64,000 nt of DNA from Caballeronia udeis. Its GTDB lineage: Bacteria > Pseudomonadota > Gammaproteobacteria > Burkholderiales > Burkholderiaceae. Both the position numbers and the translations under genes were made by a program. The notes beneath the pieces were generated by a model. It did not search any database, was not told the origin of the DNA, and was given only the letters and a program-made list of their open reading frames with translations. Below, in pieces: positions 44,311 to 53,029 of this stretch. Every line of letters begins with the position of its first letter. Position 1 is the stretch's first letter. The stretch lies in contig NZ_FCOK02000006.1 in assembly GCF_001544555.2 (NCBI RefSeq), forward strand, positions 124,001 to 188,000. Reading direction: 5' to 3'.

Positions 44311-44622
44311 CTAATCAGGCAACTTGCCAGCTGCTGACACGCGAGCAATGGGAGCGTTCGTCGCGGTTATCATCGTCTTCAGTTCTGGATAGGATAACGC
44401 CAGTGCGTTAAGAATGCCGACGCCGATTCGCCGCGCAAATTCATCGTCTAGCAAATATCCATGTTCTCCTCTCGCAGCGGTCTCATCAAAAAAAACCGGA
44501 AACTTCGGTGCATGCGCAACGATCTTTTCAACCTCCGCTCTAGTCACTTGATACACAGGGATTGATTCATCGTCAGGCGAAAAATCAACAATTACACAAC
44601 GTGATAGATCAGCCGCATTCAT
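44311..44622 (-). CDS. Small protein, candidate immunity or partner of the upstream gene
   Basis: 103-residue acidic soluble protein starting MNAADLSRCVIVDFSPDD. The central segment EVEKIVAHAPKFPVFFDE and the C-terminal LDDEFARRIGVGILNALALSYPELKT look like a compact helical domain. Its ATG shares one base with the stop of the upstream gene (TAATG at 44620-44624), so translation is coupled. Part of it is matched by a broken copy at 45619-45909 on the other strand. Not assigned to a family. An immunity-like role is only an inference from architecture. Confidence 0.6.
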   Translation of the reverse strand: MNAADLSRCVIVDFSPDDESIPVYQVTRAEVEKIVAHAPKFPVFFDETAARGEHGYLLDDEFARRIGVGILNALALSYPELKTMITATNAPIARVSAAGKLPD

Positions 44623-45545
44623 TAACAACCCCTACATTGTTGGTATCGATCAAAGGCGTTTTGCTTGCATAGTGCTGTACCGCGTGCGCCGCCTATTGCC
44701 GGTCCCAATGCGTTACAGAAATCAATCGTCCTTTCGTACTCAGCGAAACAACCCGCTTCTTGCGCCTCGCTGACGCCGCGCGCCGCTATAGACAATACAT
44801 CATCGCCGGACGCGCGCTTCCCGTACTCAAATGGCGCGGCATCGCCTAACGGCGTGCTCCCCGCGCGAAGCTCGGTCACGTCGCCAAGGTTTGGAACGCC
44901 TTCGTCCTCTGCCCCGTCATTGAACGATGGAAGCGACGACGCAACAGCGGAAACGACCGCTCCGACAGACGATGCAAACACCGCCAACCCGCCACTTGTT
45001 GCCCGAGCGGCACGGTTTCGCGCGCCCGCTTCGGCCATTGTTTCGATGTGTCGGAACGGTTTTAGCGCGCTCGCTGCTCGCGCGGCGCGCTCATCAATCG
45101 CCTGGTTATACGCTTTGAAATCGTCCCGGTGCGCTTTCGACCGGGCCGCGTAGCTGCTGGCGCGCTCGGCAATGTCCTTTTCATACGCCGCGTCATCGTA
45201 TTGGCGCATCGGAACGAAGCCACTGTGCGCGATGCAGGCGGGTTCGGCTCGAAGAATCATGACCGACCCGTCGAGCACGCAGCGGCATAAGCACGTCACG
45301 ACTTCACGCGGATTATCTTCCCACATTCCCGATAGATGCCACGGAATCGATTCTTTGATGAATGTTCGAATCCGGGCCACGACTTCAGGTTGAGACGCCC
45401 AATGTCTCTCGTTCCGATCCGCAAACAGTTTCGCCCCTGCGGCGAGTGCATCAAGCTCGGTTTCGTAGCGCTCACGGGGCGACAAATCACTCGGACCACA
45501 CAGCATGTATCGGTAACGTCCGTAGTTGAAAAGTTCCACGCACAT
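44622..45545 (-). CDS. Unknown multidomain protein with Cys-rich C-terminus, candidate effector
   Basis: 307-residue protein, not recognised as a known family. Residues 1-115 form a globular domain with LSPRERYETELDALAAGAKL and HLSGMWEDNPREVVTCLCRC. Residues 120-180 are helical and charged. Residues 185-205 are a hydrophobic stretch (GGLAVFASSVGAVVSAVASS), a candidate membrane segment. The last 45 residues contain five cysteines (266, 277, 293, 304, 307) in a pattern C-x10-C-x15-C-x10-C-x2-C. AGGAG precedes ATG 45545. The layout (core, hydrophobic segment, Cys-rich tail, coupled small gene) resembles toxin-immunity pairs of secretion systems, but no such system is visible in the window. Confidence 0.6.
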   Translation of the reverse strand: MCVELFNYGRYRYMLCGPSDLSPRERYETELDALAAGAKLFADRNERHWASQPEVVARIRTFIKESIPWHLSGMWEDNPREVVTCLCRCVLDGSVMILRAEPACIAHSGFVPMRQYDDAAYEKDIAERASSYAARSKAHRDDFKAYNQAIDERAARAASALKPFRHIETMAEAGARNRAARATSGGLAVFASSVGAVVSAVASSLPSFNDGAEDEGVPNLGDVTELRAGSTPLGDAAPFEYGKRASGDDVLSIAARGVSEAQEAGCFAEYERTIDFCNALGPAIGGARGTALCKQNAFDRYQQCRGC

Positions 45546-45618
45546 CCCGTTTGTCTCCTGATTCTTTAACGGCAAACGCGAAACCCTAACGCACTTTTCC
45601 GCGCGTCCATCTCAATAA

Positions 45619-45909
45619 TATCTGCTTACAAACTGTGACCCGCTTACAAAGACGCTGCGTCAGTTTTGGGTATCAGAGAATGAGCTTGATGGCATACACA
45701 ATGCGCAAAAGCGGGCTTTTTTAGAGATTCCCGTGAACAATCAAAACCCGCTAGATGACGAAGCCGCGCGGCGAATCGGCGGAACAATCTTGATGTCACT
45801 TGTTTCGCAATTTCCTGAGTTGCGTCCGCTTGCATTGGTGACGGACCGGCACGGGCACAAGGTAATGGACCTAACGGACGGCGGGAAGAAATCGCCTTTT
45901 GGCGATTAG
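45619..45909 (+). pseudogene. Broken copy of the small partner gene, opposite strand
   Basis: An open segment of 96 codons without a plausible ATG. Residues from about codon 38 (VNNQNPLDDEAARRIGGTI, then LMSLVSQFPELRPL) match the C-terminal half of the small gene at 44311-44622 (LDDEFARRIGVGILNALALSYPEL), and the preceding QFWVSENELDGI resembles its YQVTRAEVEKI segment. The N-terminus is missing. GTG 45733 could start a 58-residue product. Best read as a remnant of a paralogous partner gene. Confidence 0.5.
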
Positions 45910-46005
45910 TCAGTCGTAGACAATGGCCCGCGCCTTGAACTGCACCCCAAAGGTTGGATCGATGTCCAACTTTGCGAGGTCAGTTCACCGGCGCGAGCAC
46001 CCAAA

Positions 46006-48396
46006 CTACTGGGCTAAGGTATTGATCCACAGCGCTTCCGAAAACAGCCCGGGCAGGTCGCCCCATATATGCGCCGGCCCTATCTTGAATGAAGTATCCA
46101 GGCCATAGCCAATAAGACTTGGCGCACCCCCCGTGAAATAGAAACCGCCGAGCTTCGCATTCGCACGCTTGAACAGCATGAGCGTTTCACCACGACTGCG
46201 CCGCACAAGCGCGGGAACAGCGTCGGCATAAGACGATTCATGAATCGTGCCGACCTTGACCGGGTCACCAAATAGCGGACCACCCTTCATCCGCCATACA
46301 TTGATATCGGGCCCATCGCCGCGAGGCTGGAGCACAACCAGGTCGTCGATGCCATCACCATCCACATCGCCCGCGACCACCTTGGCGAACGCCGGCGCGA
46401 ACTCCGCGTAGGTATTGCCCCGCAAGCGCCCGGAAAACGCGCTGCCCGAACTCGCGAGTTGCGTCACGGCCATTGCTGAATTCACGGTTTCTATTGCAAT
46501 CAACCCCGTGTGCCGTGACCCGGCCACGTGAGCGGGCAGGAAGCGCGCATTCGCGCTCAGTCCGCTCGCTTTCATCCAGAGTGCCGGTGTGTCCCCAGTC
46601 AAACCCTTGCCGGCGATAACCCAAAGGTCAAGCGTGGCGTCGCCGCGTTTTTGCGCGATCATCACGCCGGCGCGACCGCTGCCGTCGAAGTCTCCCGCCA
46701 CGTATTGCTGTGCGCTGGCGGGCGTCAGCGCGGAGGAGGTCTGGTACCAAAGACGCGGCGCCTCGAAGCGCGTGCCGGTGCTGCGCAGCAGCCAGAAGGC
46801 CGTGCCTGCGTTCCTCGGCGCAATCACCATCAGGTCGTCGCGCCCCGTGCCTTCGAAGTCGCCAAGCAGGAAACGCACGCTGTCGAAGCAGAGCGTGTCA
46901 CCGGCGCACGTGGGGGTGCCTGCATGCGCGTTGAACGGCACCGCGTTCAGATACCACGGCGCAGCAGTCGGCAACCGCGACATGCCGGCCACCCATACAT
47001 TGAAGCCCGGTCCGTCCCGGCGACGCTGGACATAAACCGTACTGATCGGCTTCTCACCATCCACGGTCCCCCGAACGTTGCCGTACATTGCCGCTTCCTG
47101 GCGCAGGTCGGTCCATTGCGAATGCGGTGTGGGGGCCCATCTCGACTCCGCGGTCAGCGACGAGCAACGCCCGGCCGACAACACACCGTTATGCGCGGCG
47201 AGGCAGTGGCCGAGCGGGGTGTACACAAGGCCGAAGTCCCACGGCGTCCATTTCTGAGCGGCCTCTTCCTTATTGCAGGCTTCCTCAATCAGTTCGCCGC
47301 CGCGTTCGGCAACGCACTGCTGCGTGGATTCATCGACGAGCTGCGAGTTGTTCTTGGTTCCCGGCATGGCCGGCACCGGTTGCCAGTGCCAGTCCTGTGT
47401 CTTCGCGCCCGAGCAACCGGAGAGTGTCGGCTTGCCGTTCGCGCCCGCCGAGGTCAGGCACTGGCTCGAGTACTCGTTGACGAGGTTGCTCGAGCGTGGC
47501 CGGAACTCCAGCCCGGCTGCGCTCGAGCTCGACTCGGTCCAGTAACGGCGCGCGACCCAGTTGCCGTCCCATTGATACTCGCCGAAGACGTGCTCGCCAT
47601 TGTCGTCACCATCAATAGCGAAGTAGGACGCCACGTCATCGCGCTTCATCTGGGTATCGCCGGCGCTCAGGTTCTTCGGCATGCCGCCGGTGGGATACGT
47701 GACGTGATAACCAACCGGGATGTTCCGGTTCAGGCTCTGGGCAACCACGCGCGTGATGCGCGCGGAATAGATATGGTCCGGATGTTCGATGAACGGCACC
47801 GTGTCCGGGTTCAATGTGTAGATCAAGGTCGCCGGGGCGAGGATCTGCTTGAGCGTGGCGACTGTCTCGGCGCGGTCATAGTGCGTGGCATTGGAACCGT
47901 CGTTGTTGATGGGATAGGTGTTGATGGTCTCGCCCTGGTCCCACATCAGGCCCAGCGGCACCTTGCCGCCGCGCACCGCGCCACCCGGCATCCGCAGTTC
48001 CAGCAAGGTCACCTTCGGCTGCTGTTTCAGCACCATCTGGTGCACGGGTTTGCCGGCGAACATGACGGTCGATTCGATCCAGTCATCCGCTACGCCTGCC
48101 ATGCGTGCGTAAGCGAGGCGGGTGCCTTGCTCGCGCAGCTTCACGTAGTCGAAATTCGCGCCATTGGCACCGCCGATCAGGTGCACGGTGGTGACGCACC
48201 AGCCCGCCTCAAGCTTGTCGCTGATGCCCGGATTGACGAAGAGCAGGTCGTCGTCAAGGTGAGCAACGACCGTGACGAGCGTGCCGGCATGGCAATCGGC
48301 TGCGCGTGCGCTGACCGGCGCAAGCAACGCGCCCATCCCGATGAATAACAGCAGCAGCGCAGCAGCCGATGCCCGTATGCGACGGCATGTTCGCAT
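46006..48396 (-). CDS. Exported PIG-L deacetylase with lectin and FG-GAP repeats
   Basis: 796-residue secreted protein. Signal peptide ends SARA at about residue 32. The N-terminal PIG-L/LmbE metal-dependent deacetylase has VVAHLDDDLLF (His46, Asp48-50) and an EHPDH metal motif near residue 190. The middle (about 290-470) contains a ricin-type lectin-like region with QxW-like repeats (QCLTSAGANGKPTLSGC, QDWHWQPV, QQCVAE, GHCLAAHNGVLSAGRC). The C-terminal third has FG-GAP/VCBS repeats (GDFEGTGRDDLMV, GDFDGSGRAGVMI, GDVDGDGIDDLVV). It could deacetylate extracellular amino-sugar polymer. Alternative upstream start extends to 48648 but lacks a signal peptide. It is preceded by nothing cotranscribed on the minus strand except the NicO gene 56 bp away. 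Confidence 0.85.
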   Translation of the reverse strand: MRTCRRIRASAAALLLLFIGMGALLAPVSARAADCHAGTLVTVVAHLDDDLLFVNPGISDKLEAGWCVTTVHLIGGANGANFDYVKLREQGTRLAYARMAGVADDWIESTVMFAGKPVHQMVLKQQPKVTLLELRMPGGAVRGGKVPLGLMWDQGETINTYPINNDGSNATHYDRAETVATLKQILAPATLIYTLNPDTVPFIEHPDHIYSARITRVVAQSLNRNIPVGYHVTYPTGGMPKNLSAGDTQMKRDDVASYFAIDGDDNGEHVFGEYQWDGNWVARRYWTESSSSAAGLEFRPRSSNLVNEYSSQCLTSAGANGKPTLSGCSGAKTQDWHWQPVPAMPGTKNNSQLVDESTQQCVAERGGELIEEACNKEEAAQKWTPWDFGLVYTPLGHCLAAHNGVLSAGRCSSLTAESRWAPTPHSQWTDLRQEAAMYGNVRGTVDGEKPISTVYVQRRRDGPGFNVWVAGMSRLPTAAPWYLNAVPFNAHAGTPTCAGDTLCFDSVRFLLGDFEGTGRDDLMVIAPRNAGTAFWLLRSTGTRFEAPRLWYQTSSALTPASAQQYVAGDFDGSGRAGVMIAQKRGDATLDLWVIAGKGLTGDTPALWMKASGLSANARFLPAHVAGSRHTGLIAIETVNSAMAVTQLASSGSAFSGRLRGNTYAEFAPAFAKVVAGDVDGDGIDDLVVLQPRGDGPDINVWRMKGGPLFGDPVKVGTIHESSYADAVPALVRRSRGETLMLFKRANAKLGGFYFTGGAPSLIGYGLDTSFKIGPAHIWGDLPGLFSEALWINTLAQ

Positions 48397-48452
48397 GACA
48401 ACCCCGTATGAAAATTTTCCTGGCCCGCGTGACGTCGCCACCTGATCAGCGT

Positions 48453-49613
48453 TCACGCGAGCGATGCAGCCTGCGACCCGGACACTAGCGCAAAGACTTG
48501 CCATGCCGCGAACGCCGTAATGAAAATGGCGCCGGCAAGCGCCAGACCGAACCGAACCCGCTCGACTTTCTGCCGCCTGAAGACAGCTGTGTTCGACATG
48601 ATCCGGTTCAGGGATGAACTCGTCATGCCGATCGCGAGCACGGTGCAAGCGACCCCTGCGCCCATCGCCAGCGATGCGAGTACTCCGACGATAAACAGGT
48701 GGTTGGCGAGCGCCGCAATCAACACGAAGATCGCGCCCGCGCAGGGACGTACACCGACCGCTACACCCGTCAGGAATATCCTGCTGCGAGCCACCGACGT
48801 TCCGCGCTCGCCGTCAGTCCTGGCCCAGCGCACACCAGAACGTCGTTGAGCGAGAGTCGTGCCGAGATACGCGGTTTCGTCCAGGTCGTCCGAAGCGTTT
48901 GCATCTTGCGCCAGGCTCACGCGTTTCTTCGGAATGAGCGCCACGCGATCCGTGTCGCAACAATCGCGCCGCGTCGCAATGGCCCATAACGACCATGCGC
49001 CGACGCAGAGCAACGCAACGTAACTCGCCAGTTCAAGACTCGACGCCCGCGTCAATATGCCGGGAAGTCCCTCGCGGGAAAGCCATGCCGCGCCGCCGAC
49101 AAGAACGATCGCGGACAAGGACTGGACCAGCGCGCTCCATCCGCTCAGCAGCGCGGCATCAATGAAACGTGTCCGGCGCGACGCCAGATACGCACTGACC
49201 ACAACCTTGCCGTGCCCGGGCCCAAGCGCATGCAGCACGCCATACGCGAACGCACACAGCACGATGATCCAGGTGCCGAACAGGCCGGATCCATTACGCT
49301 CGTTCGCGATTGCGTCCTGCAACTTTTCGTTCAACCGGCTTTGCAAATGGATGCTCGTCGTGACGGCATCGCGAACGATCGAGGGCATGGCAGCCTGCGT
49401 GGACCGGGGCGTATCGGCAATGTTCGCCGCGCTCGGTGCACCGGTCGACGTACGACCGAAGACGTCCGTGGTTTGAGCCGGAACTTGAGCAGGAACTTGA
49501 GCAGGAACTTGAGCTGAAACGCCATGCGACGCGAGCGTCAGCGCAGCGGCGAAGCACAGGCCAATCATCCTGAGATGTCCATCACCGCGCCGGTTACCGA
49601 TAAAGGTCAGCAC
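48453..49613 (-). CDS. NicO-family nickel/cobalt transporter with VPAQ repeats
   Basis: 386-residue inner-membrane transporter of the NicO/RcnA-like family. The diagnostic motif VLHALGPGHGKVVVSAYL in the first helix region binds metal. GVAVGVRPCAGAIFVLIAALANHLF lies in a later helix. About six membrane segments. The start GTG 49613 overlaps the stop of the upstream gene (seven bases), suggesting coupling; an alternative ATG 49568 gives a shorter signal region. After the signal peptide (SHGVSA) comes three VPAQ repeats encoded by 12-bp DNA repeats. Usually paired with a DUF1007 periplasmic protein, which is the upstream gene here. Confidence 0.87.
   Translation of the reverse strand: MLTFIGNRRGDGHLRMIGLCFAAALTLASHGVSAQVPAQVPAQVPAQTTDVFGRTSTGAPSAANIADTPRSTQAAMPSIVRDAVTTSIHLQSRLNEKLQDAIANERNGSGLFGTWIIVLCAFAYGVLHALGPGHGKVVVSAYLASRRTRFIDAALLSGWSALVQSLSAIVLVGGAAWLSREGLPGILTRASSLELASYVALLCVGAWSLWAIATRRDCCDTDRVALIPKKRVSLAQDANASDDLDETAYLGTTLAQRRSGVRWARTDGERGTSVARSRIFLTGVAVGVRPCAGAIFVLIAALANHLFIVGVLASLAMGAGVACTVLAIGMTSSSLNRIMSNTAVFRRQKVERVRFGLALAGAIFITAFAAWQVFALVSGSQAASLA
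49480..49515. repeat. 12-bp tandem repeat inside NicO gene
   Basis: GGAACTTGAGCA is repeated at 49480-49491 and 49492-49503, with a third near copy (last base T) at 49504-49515. On the minus strand it encodes Val-Pro-Ala-Gln three times, just after the signal peptide. In-frame copy-number change by slippage is possible. Confidence 0.85.
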
Positions 49614-50398
49614 GATAGTCTGCTCGCTTGAGGAAGGATGGTGCCACCAAAAATAGGGTGATCGTGATCCTCGAACGCCGTCGCCTTGCAGTTACGCGGA
49701 GAGCCCGCACCGAGCGTCAACGCGGGCTGCGCCGCACTTTCAAAGTCGACAAAAAAAGTATCGTCCCAGACGCCAAGCGTGACTCGTTCACGCTTGAAGT
49801 CCACTGGTTTTACGAGCGGCAAAAGGAACCGGTAAACGACATGGCCTTGCTCGATGCTGACACTGAAGTTACGCGCCTCGGCGACCGCGACTGCCTTGCC
49901 ATCGACAAAGACGTGATTGAAATAATCCGAGCTCTTGAGCAATGAGAACGCCTGGGCTTTGAACGTCGCCGTGTAGTCGGCGTTGAGCGGCCCCGACTTG
50001 GGCATGTTGGAAAAGTCCCCGACCAGCGAAAACGGAAAGCCTTTTGAAAAGATCCACGTCTGCTGCATGGCAACCAGCAGCGTGCCCTGGGTTTGGGCGA
50101 CCATCGAATAATTGATCCAGACATGCGGATGTGCCTGGGCCGGAGCGGGAAGGGCAGCAAGCGGGAGCCCACAGCATGCAGGCAACAGGTAGCGCAACCA
50201 ACGCAGGAGAAAGAGGAGGTATGTCGCAGACGGTCTGACTGAAGGCCACAGGCGCGGTAAAGCATTAGCCCTGGCTTGCAGCAGCATCGGCGCGGTCGGG
50301 GCGTTTGGGGCTGTACGGAGTGTCATGTAATGAACGTAAAGCTGGCCTCGTTTCAGAAAGCTCATTCGCATGTCGCCCTCGTCGCGACCCACCTCCAA
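49607..50398 (-). CDS. DUF1007-family periplasmic protein
   Basis: 263 residues from 50398, or 239 if started at ATG 50326. DUF1007 proteins accompany NicO transporters and are thought to assist periplasmic Ni/Co handling. The mature domain begins HPHVWINYSMVAQ, with metal-binding-like histidines, and continues with LLVAMQQTWIFSKGFPFSLVG. A C-terminal DHDHPIFGG adds two more histidines. The signal region includes the hydrophobic stretch LLFLLRWLRYLLPACCGLPLAALPA. The start is uncertain since several ATGs precede it. It is followed, with overlap, by the NicO gene, so both form one operon. Confidence 0.82.
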   Translation of the reverse strand: MEVGRDEGDMRMSFLKRGQLYVHYMTLRTAPNAPTAPMLLQARANALPRLWPSVRPSATYLLFLLRWLRYLLPACCGLPLAALPAPAQAHPHVWINYSMVAQTQGTLLVAMQQTWIFSKGFPFSLVGDFSNMPKSGPLNADYTATFKAQAFSLLKSSDYFNHVFVDGKAVAVAEARNFSVSIEQGHVVYRFLLPLVKPVDFKRERVTLGVWDDTFFVDFESAAQPALTLGAGSPRNCKATAFEDHDHPIFGGTILPQASRLSC

Positions 50399-50578
50399 GA
50401 CGAGCCCGTTTTATAACACGGCGCTTTTCCAATACCCGGAATTGGGGGTAACGACGTCCGGCCTTGCAACACCATCAACAAGAAACCTTGCTCTTCCAAA
50501 TCAACTTGCGGCACGATGCGCCAATGACATATCTACTTTTATCGCACTATTGGATGGAACATCGTTCGGGGACGCACA

Positions 50579-52264
50579 ATGCGCTTTAAGTTATTAGGAG
50601 GCGTGTTGCCGCTTGGCCGTGGCGCCGCGCTCCGCGACCTGCTGGCCGGCGTGACCCTCGCGTCAATGGATATCCCGCAAGTGCTGGGTTATGCGCGCAT
50701 AGCGGGAATGCCGGCCGTGACCGGCCTTTACACCGCATTTTTACCGCTCCTCGCCTTCGCGTTGTTCGGTGCGTCCCGCCATCTGGTCGTGGCCGCGGAC
50801 TCCGCAACCGCTACTATTTTCGCAAGCCGCCTCTCGACCATGGCGACGGCCGGGAGCCCGCAATACATGGCGCTTGCCGGGGTCGTTGCGCTGCTGACCG
50901 CCGGGCTGCTGCTGATCGCGCGGATCTTCAAACTCGGTTTCCTGGCCGATTTCCTGTCCCGCACCGTCTTGCTCGGTTTCCTTGCCGGTGTCGGCATTCA
51001 GGTCGGCGTCGCGATGCTGGGCGACATGCTGGGCGTGTCCACGGGGTCGTCGCGAACTCTCGCGCAGATCGAATCAATTACCCTTCAGCTTGCTCGCGTG
51101 TCGCTTCCAACGCTGGGTATATCGGCCGCCGTGGTGACTTGTATTCTTGTTTTCAAGTACCTGTTGCCGCGTCTTCCTGTCGCCATGTTCGCCGTGGTCG
51201 GGGGCATTGCGGCAAGTTATGCCTACGACTTCGCCGGGCACGGCATCGCGGTCGTGGGCCCGGTTGCCGGTGGCCTGCCTGCGCTGCGTTTTCCGCTTGC
51301 CACCTGGGAGCAGACGCTGGACCTCGTACCCGTGGCCGCATCCTGTTTCGTGATGATCATTGCGCAAAGCGTCGCGGCGGGCCGCGTGTTTGCGGAGCGC
51401 TATCACGAGCCGGTCGACGCCGATGCGGACATCCTGGGAATAGCGGCGGCCAACGCGGTGGCTGCCGTGAGCGGCGCGTTCGTGGTGAACGGCAGTCCGA
51501 CCCAGACCGCCATGGCGGATCGCGCGGGCGCACGCAGCCAGTTCGCCCAAGTGGTATTTGCGGTGGTGGTCGGCGTGGTGTTGCTGTTCTTCAGCAAGTG
51601 GCTGCAGTATCTTCCGCACTGCGTGCTGGCGGGCATTGTGTTCACGATCGCGATCGGGTTGATCGACTTCAAGAGCCTTTACGCCATCCGGCGTGAGAGC
51701 CCGGGTGAACTCACGCTGGCACTTGTCACGGCGCTGGCGGTGGTAGTGATTGGCGTTGAGGACGGGATCCTGCTGGCGGTCGCGTTGTCGTTGCTGCGTC
51801 ATGTGCGCCATAGCTATCATCCGCACACCATGATGCTTGCGCCCACTCCGGCGCTTGGCGGACGCTGGGCGCCCGTGCCAGCCACGCCAGGTATCGACAC
51901 GGCTCCCGGGCTGATTGTCTATCGGTTTGGCGCCGACCTGTTTTTCGCGAACGATCATTTTTTTGTCGACGACGTGCGCCACGTGATCGACCACGCGCCC
52001 ACGCCTGTCCATTGGTTCATTATCGATGCAAGCGCTATCACGGACCTTGATTATTCGGCGGCCCGTACGCTCGGTGAATTCTGCGAGGGTCTGAAGCAGC
52101 GCGGTATCAACGTGCTGTTTGCGCGCGTCAATCAATACCTGCGATCCGATATGGACCGCCACGGAATCACCACTGTGCTGGGAGAATCGCACATCTTCGA
52201 AACGCTGCATCAGGCGCTTGTAGCGGCCGGGTTCGATCCGTCTGCGGCATCGAGTACGCATTGA
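50579..52264 (+). CDS. SulP-family anion transporter with STAS domain
   Basis: 561-residue inner-membrane transporter of the SulP/SLC26 family. The 11-12 helix core starts with LLAGVTLASMDIPQVLGYARIAGMPAVTGLY (here as LAGVTLASMDIPQVLGYARI). SRHLVVAADSATATIF and GSPTQTAMADRAGARSQ are family blocks. The C-terminal STAS domain (about 430-550) has HWFIIDASAITDLDYSAARTLGEF. It moves sulfate, bicarbonate or dicarboxylates. It lies near a cysC and sulfotransferase gene, so sulfate uptake is plausible. No ribosome site is obvious before ATG 50579. Confidence 0.9.
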   Translation: MRFKLLGGVLPLGRGAALRDLLAGVTLASMDIPQVLGYARIAGMPAVTGLYTAFLPLLAFALFGASRHLVVAADSATATIFASRLSTMATAGSPQYMALAGVVALLTAGLLLIARIFKLGFLADFLSRTVLLGFLAGVGIQVGVAMLGDMLGVSTGSSRTLAQIESITLQLARVSLPTLGISAAVVTCILVFKYLLPRLPVAMFAVVGGIAASYAYDFAGHGIAVVGPVAGGLPALRFPLATWEQTLDLVPVAASCFVMIIAQSVAAGRVFAERYHEPVDADADILGIAAANAVAAVSGAFVVNGSPTQTAMADRAGARSQFAQVVFAVVVGVVLLFFSKWLQYLPHCVLAGIVFTIAIGLIDFKSLYAIRRESPGELTLALVTALAVVVIGVEDGILLAVALSLLRHVRHSYHPHTMMLAPTPALGGRWAPVPATPGIDTAPGLIVYRFGADLFFANDHFFVDDVRHVIDHAPTPVHWFIIDASAITDLDYSAARTLGEFCEGLKQRGINVLFARVNQYLRSDMDRHGITTVLGESHIFETLHQALVAAGFDPSAASSTH

Positions 52265-52267
52265 ACG

Positions 52268-52290
52268 TGCCCCGGGAGCATCCCCGGGCA
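52268..52290. terminator. Terminator-like hairpin after SulP gene
   Basis: TGCCCCGGG (52268-52276) and CCCGGGCA within CCCCGGGCA (52282-52290) form a perfect 9-bp stem with a five-base AGCAT loop, four bases after the SulP stop. No T-run follows. Confidence 0.55.
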
Positions 52291-52306
52291 GGGCATGCAA
52301 TATCGC

Positions 52307-52499
52307 TCACCCGATCCTGTCCATCGTTGCCTGGAACAATGCGGATTGCGGGTTCACCAGTTCGTTCACCAGGTTGAAGTGGTTGGTTATGGGTGTTCTC
52401 GACCAGCCGCACGGGCAAGCCGTGCTCTTCAAGCAGTCCATGGAAATACAGCGTCTGATGCTTGAACCCGGTGGGTTCAAGACCTCCCGCGCACGGCAT
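52307..52499 (-). pseudogene. Frameshifted C-terminal fragment of an alpha/beta hydrolase
   Basis: One frame reads GGLEPTGFKHQTLYFHGLLEEHG, then LPVRLVENTHN. A shift by one base continues HFNLVNELVNPQSALFQAT and MDRIG before a stop at 52307. Together these resemble the C-terminus of arylformamidase-like hydrolases, with HFN carrying the catalytic histidine. The two parts lie in different frames and the N-terminal two thirds are absent. The rest of 52265-52707 is non-coding. Confidence 0.6.
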
Positions 52500-52707
52500 C
52501 CGGATCGGGATACGGCATAAGTTCCGAGTGGAGCGCGTTCGGCTGCGTGTGACGACGGGGGGAAGGGGGGCAGCAGAAGAAGTCTTATCGGTGTAGCGAA
52601 GAAAGGACTAAAGTTTTAAATCGGCGAGTCGTTATGATGTCCTCGCACGACGTGATAACGGGGTCGCCGCTTTTGGATGGCCTTCTTCTAACTTGACGGA
52701 AAGTTCC

Positions 52708-52899
52708 ATGCGCCTCTTGCTCGCCATTTTCTTACCCTGGCTCCAGTTCTTCACGATTGGCCGGCCGTTCGCCGGGATCATTTGCCTCGTGCTGCAAATC
52801 ACGCTTATCGGCTGGATTCCCGCGGCAATCTGGTCAGTCTACGCACTCAGCGAATACAAGACCGACCGAAAAATCGCACGGGCGGTGGCTGGCCGGTAA
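52708..52899 (+). CDS. YqaE/Pmp3-family small membrane protein
   Basis: 63-residue membrane protein with two helices (LLLAIFLPWLQFFTIGRPFAG and ICLVLQITLIGWIPAAIWSVYAL) and a positively charged tail KTDRKIARAVAGR. This matches the Pmp3/YqaE (UPF0057) group of stress-related proteolipids. ATG 52708 is preferred; TTG 52693 is also in frame. A decayed second copy of its C-terminal third lies at 55873-55975. Confidence 0.82.
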   Translation: MRLLLAIFLPWLQFFTIGRPFAGIICLVLQITLIGWIPAAIWSVYALSEYKTDRKIARAVAGR

Positions 52900-53029
52900 G
52901 CGAGGTCTGCCGGGCGTGCGGGAGTGATGGTTACAGGCTGCACGCGTGGCCGGTGCCGCGTTCAGCGTTGTGACTAATCACGTGGCCGATCGGCTCGTGG
53001 TTGAAGCGGATGTCCTGGGAAAGAGCCGC

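Noticed and set aside
46528..48348. 606-codon open frame on the + strand
   Set aside because: Antisense to the PIG-L/lectin gene, whose domains and signal peptide are clear.
49480..49515. Short repeats considered as a CRISPR array
   Set aside because: Repeats are contiguous 12-mers in frame within a gene with no spacers.
51074..52300. 408-codon open frame on the minus strand
   Set aside because: Antisense to the SulP gene; composition is that of a shadow frame.
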